From the NCBI RefSeq assembly GCF_001039355.2, contig NW_019775577.1, forward strand, positions 165,350-229,349: a stretch of 64,000 bases of DNA. The letters are read 5' to 3'. The position numbers and the translations under genes were made by a program. A model generated the notes under the pieces. The model was given only the letters and a program-made list of their open reading frames with translations, was not told where the DNA came from and did no database searches. This DNA is from Lingula anatina. Its lineage: Eukaryota; Brachiopoda; Lingulata; Lingulida; Lingulidae. Positions 63,823 to 64,000 of this stretch are shown in pieces; the first letter of the stretch is position 1, and the number at the start of each line of letters is the position of its first letter.

Positions 63823-64000
63823 GTTTTTTACACAACTTTTCCCAGTTTTGTGAGATAATTAGTGCAATGTTTCCAAAGCATGTCAATGATCCTTCAATCG
63901 TTACGGAACAGCAGCTTCTAGCTTAAGGGGTTCGATACGAAAAAAGGGCTACATTTTGGGAAAATAGCCCTTTCCCAGTTTCATTTAAATGAAATACTTA

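Noticed and set aside
1-64000. CRISPR arrays, operons, ribosome binding sites, rRNA and tRNA genes
   Set aside because: The sequence is eukaryotic; the regular repeats are microsatellites, one minisatellite and MITEs, and no cloverleaf or rRNA segment was recognised by eye.

Overview
This is a window of an animal nuclear genome, not a bacterium or virus. Genes are split into many short GT-AG exons, introns are AT-rich and full of microsatellites, and the proteins are metazoan: a class C glutamate-type GPCR, a Golgi carbohydrate sulfotransferase, an OFA-type major-facilitator transporter, the Sin3 corepressor subunit SAP130 and a CYP4-type cytochrome P450. Gene style and high apparent heterozygosity suggest a marine invertebrate, probably an invertebrate deuterostome (lancelet or acorn worm) or a lophotrochozoan. 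I cannot fix the species.

Layout. 1-4939: no gene recognised; two copies of a palindromic MITE and microsatellites. 4941-14541: one gene-free segment present twice, each copy starting at a single N; only the first copy carries a non-LTR retrotransposon fragment inside a TAA-type microsatellite. 14762-30919 (+): a metabotropic glutamate receptor-like gene of 5 coding exons; its large exon 2 and flanking introns occur twice, again separated by a single N. 34153-37038 (+): a carbohydrate 6-O-sulfotransferase-like gene interrupted by a 285-bp terminal-inverted-repeat element. 39220-44604 (-): an 11-exon OFA/monocarboxylate-type transporter whose stop codon lies in a minisatellite. 46136-58248 (+): SAP130, 18 coding exons, head-to-head with the transporter; exons 8-9 are duplicated around a 465-N gap. 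60005-63822 (+): first exon of a CYP4-like P450 followed by three tandem, homologous but divergent versions of exon 2; the gene runs out of the window.

The genes are not a pathway. Structural themes are (i) three tandem duplications that each abut N bases and look like unmerged haplotypes in the assembly, (ii) at least three families of small non-autonomous DNA elements, one of them breaking a gene, and (iii) a probable mutually exclusive exon cluster in the P450, the most biologically interesting structure here. Splice sites were placed by eye, requiring GT/AG boundaries, continuous phase and family motifs; no transcript evidence was available.
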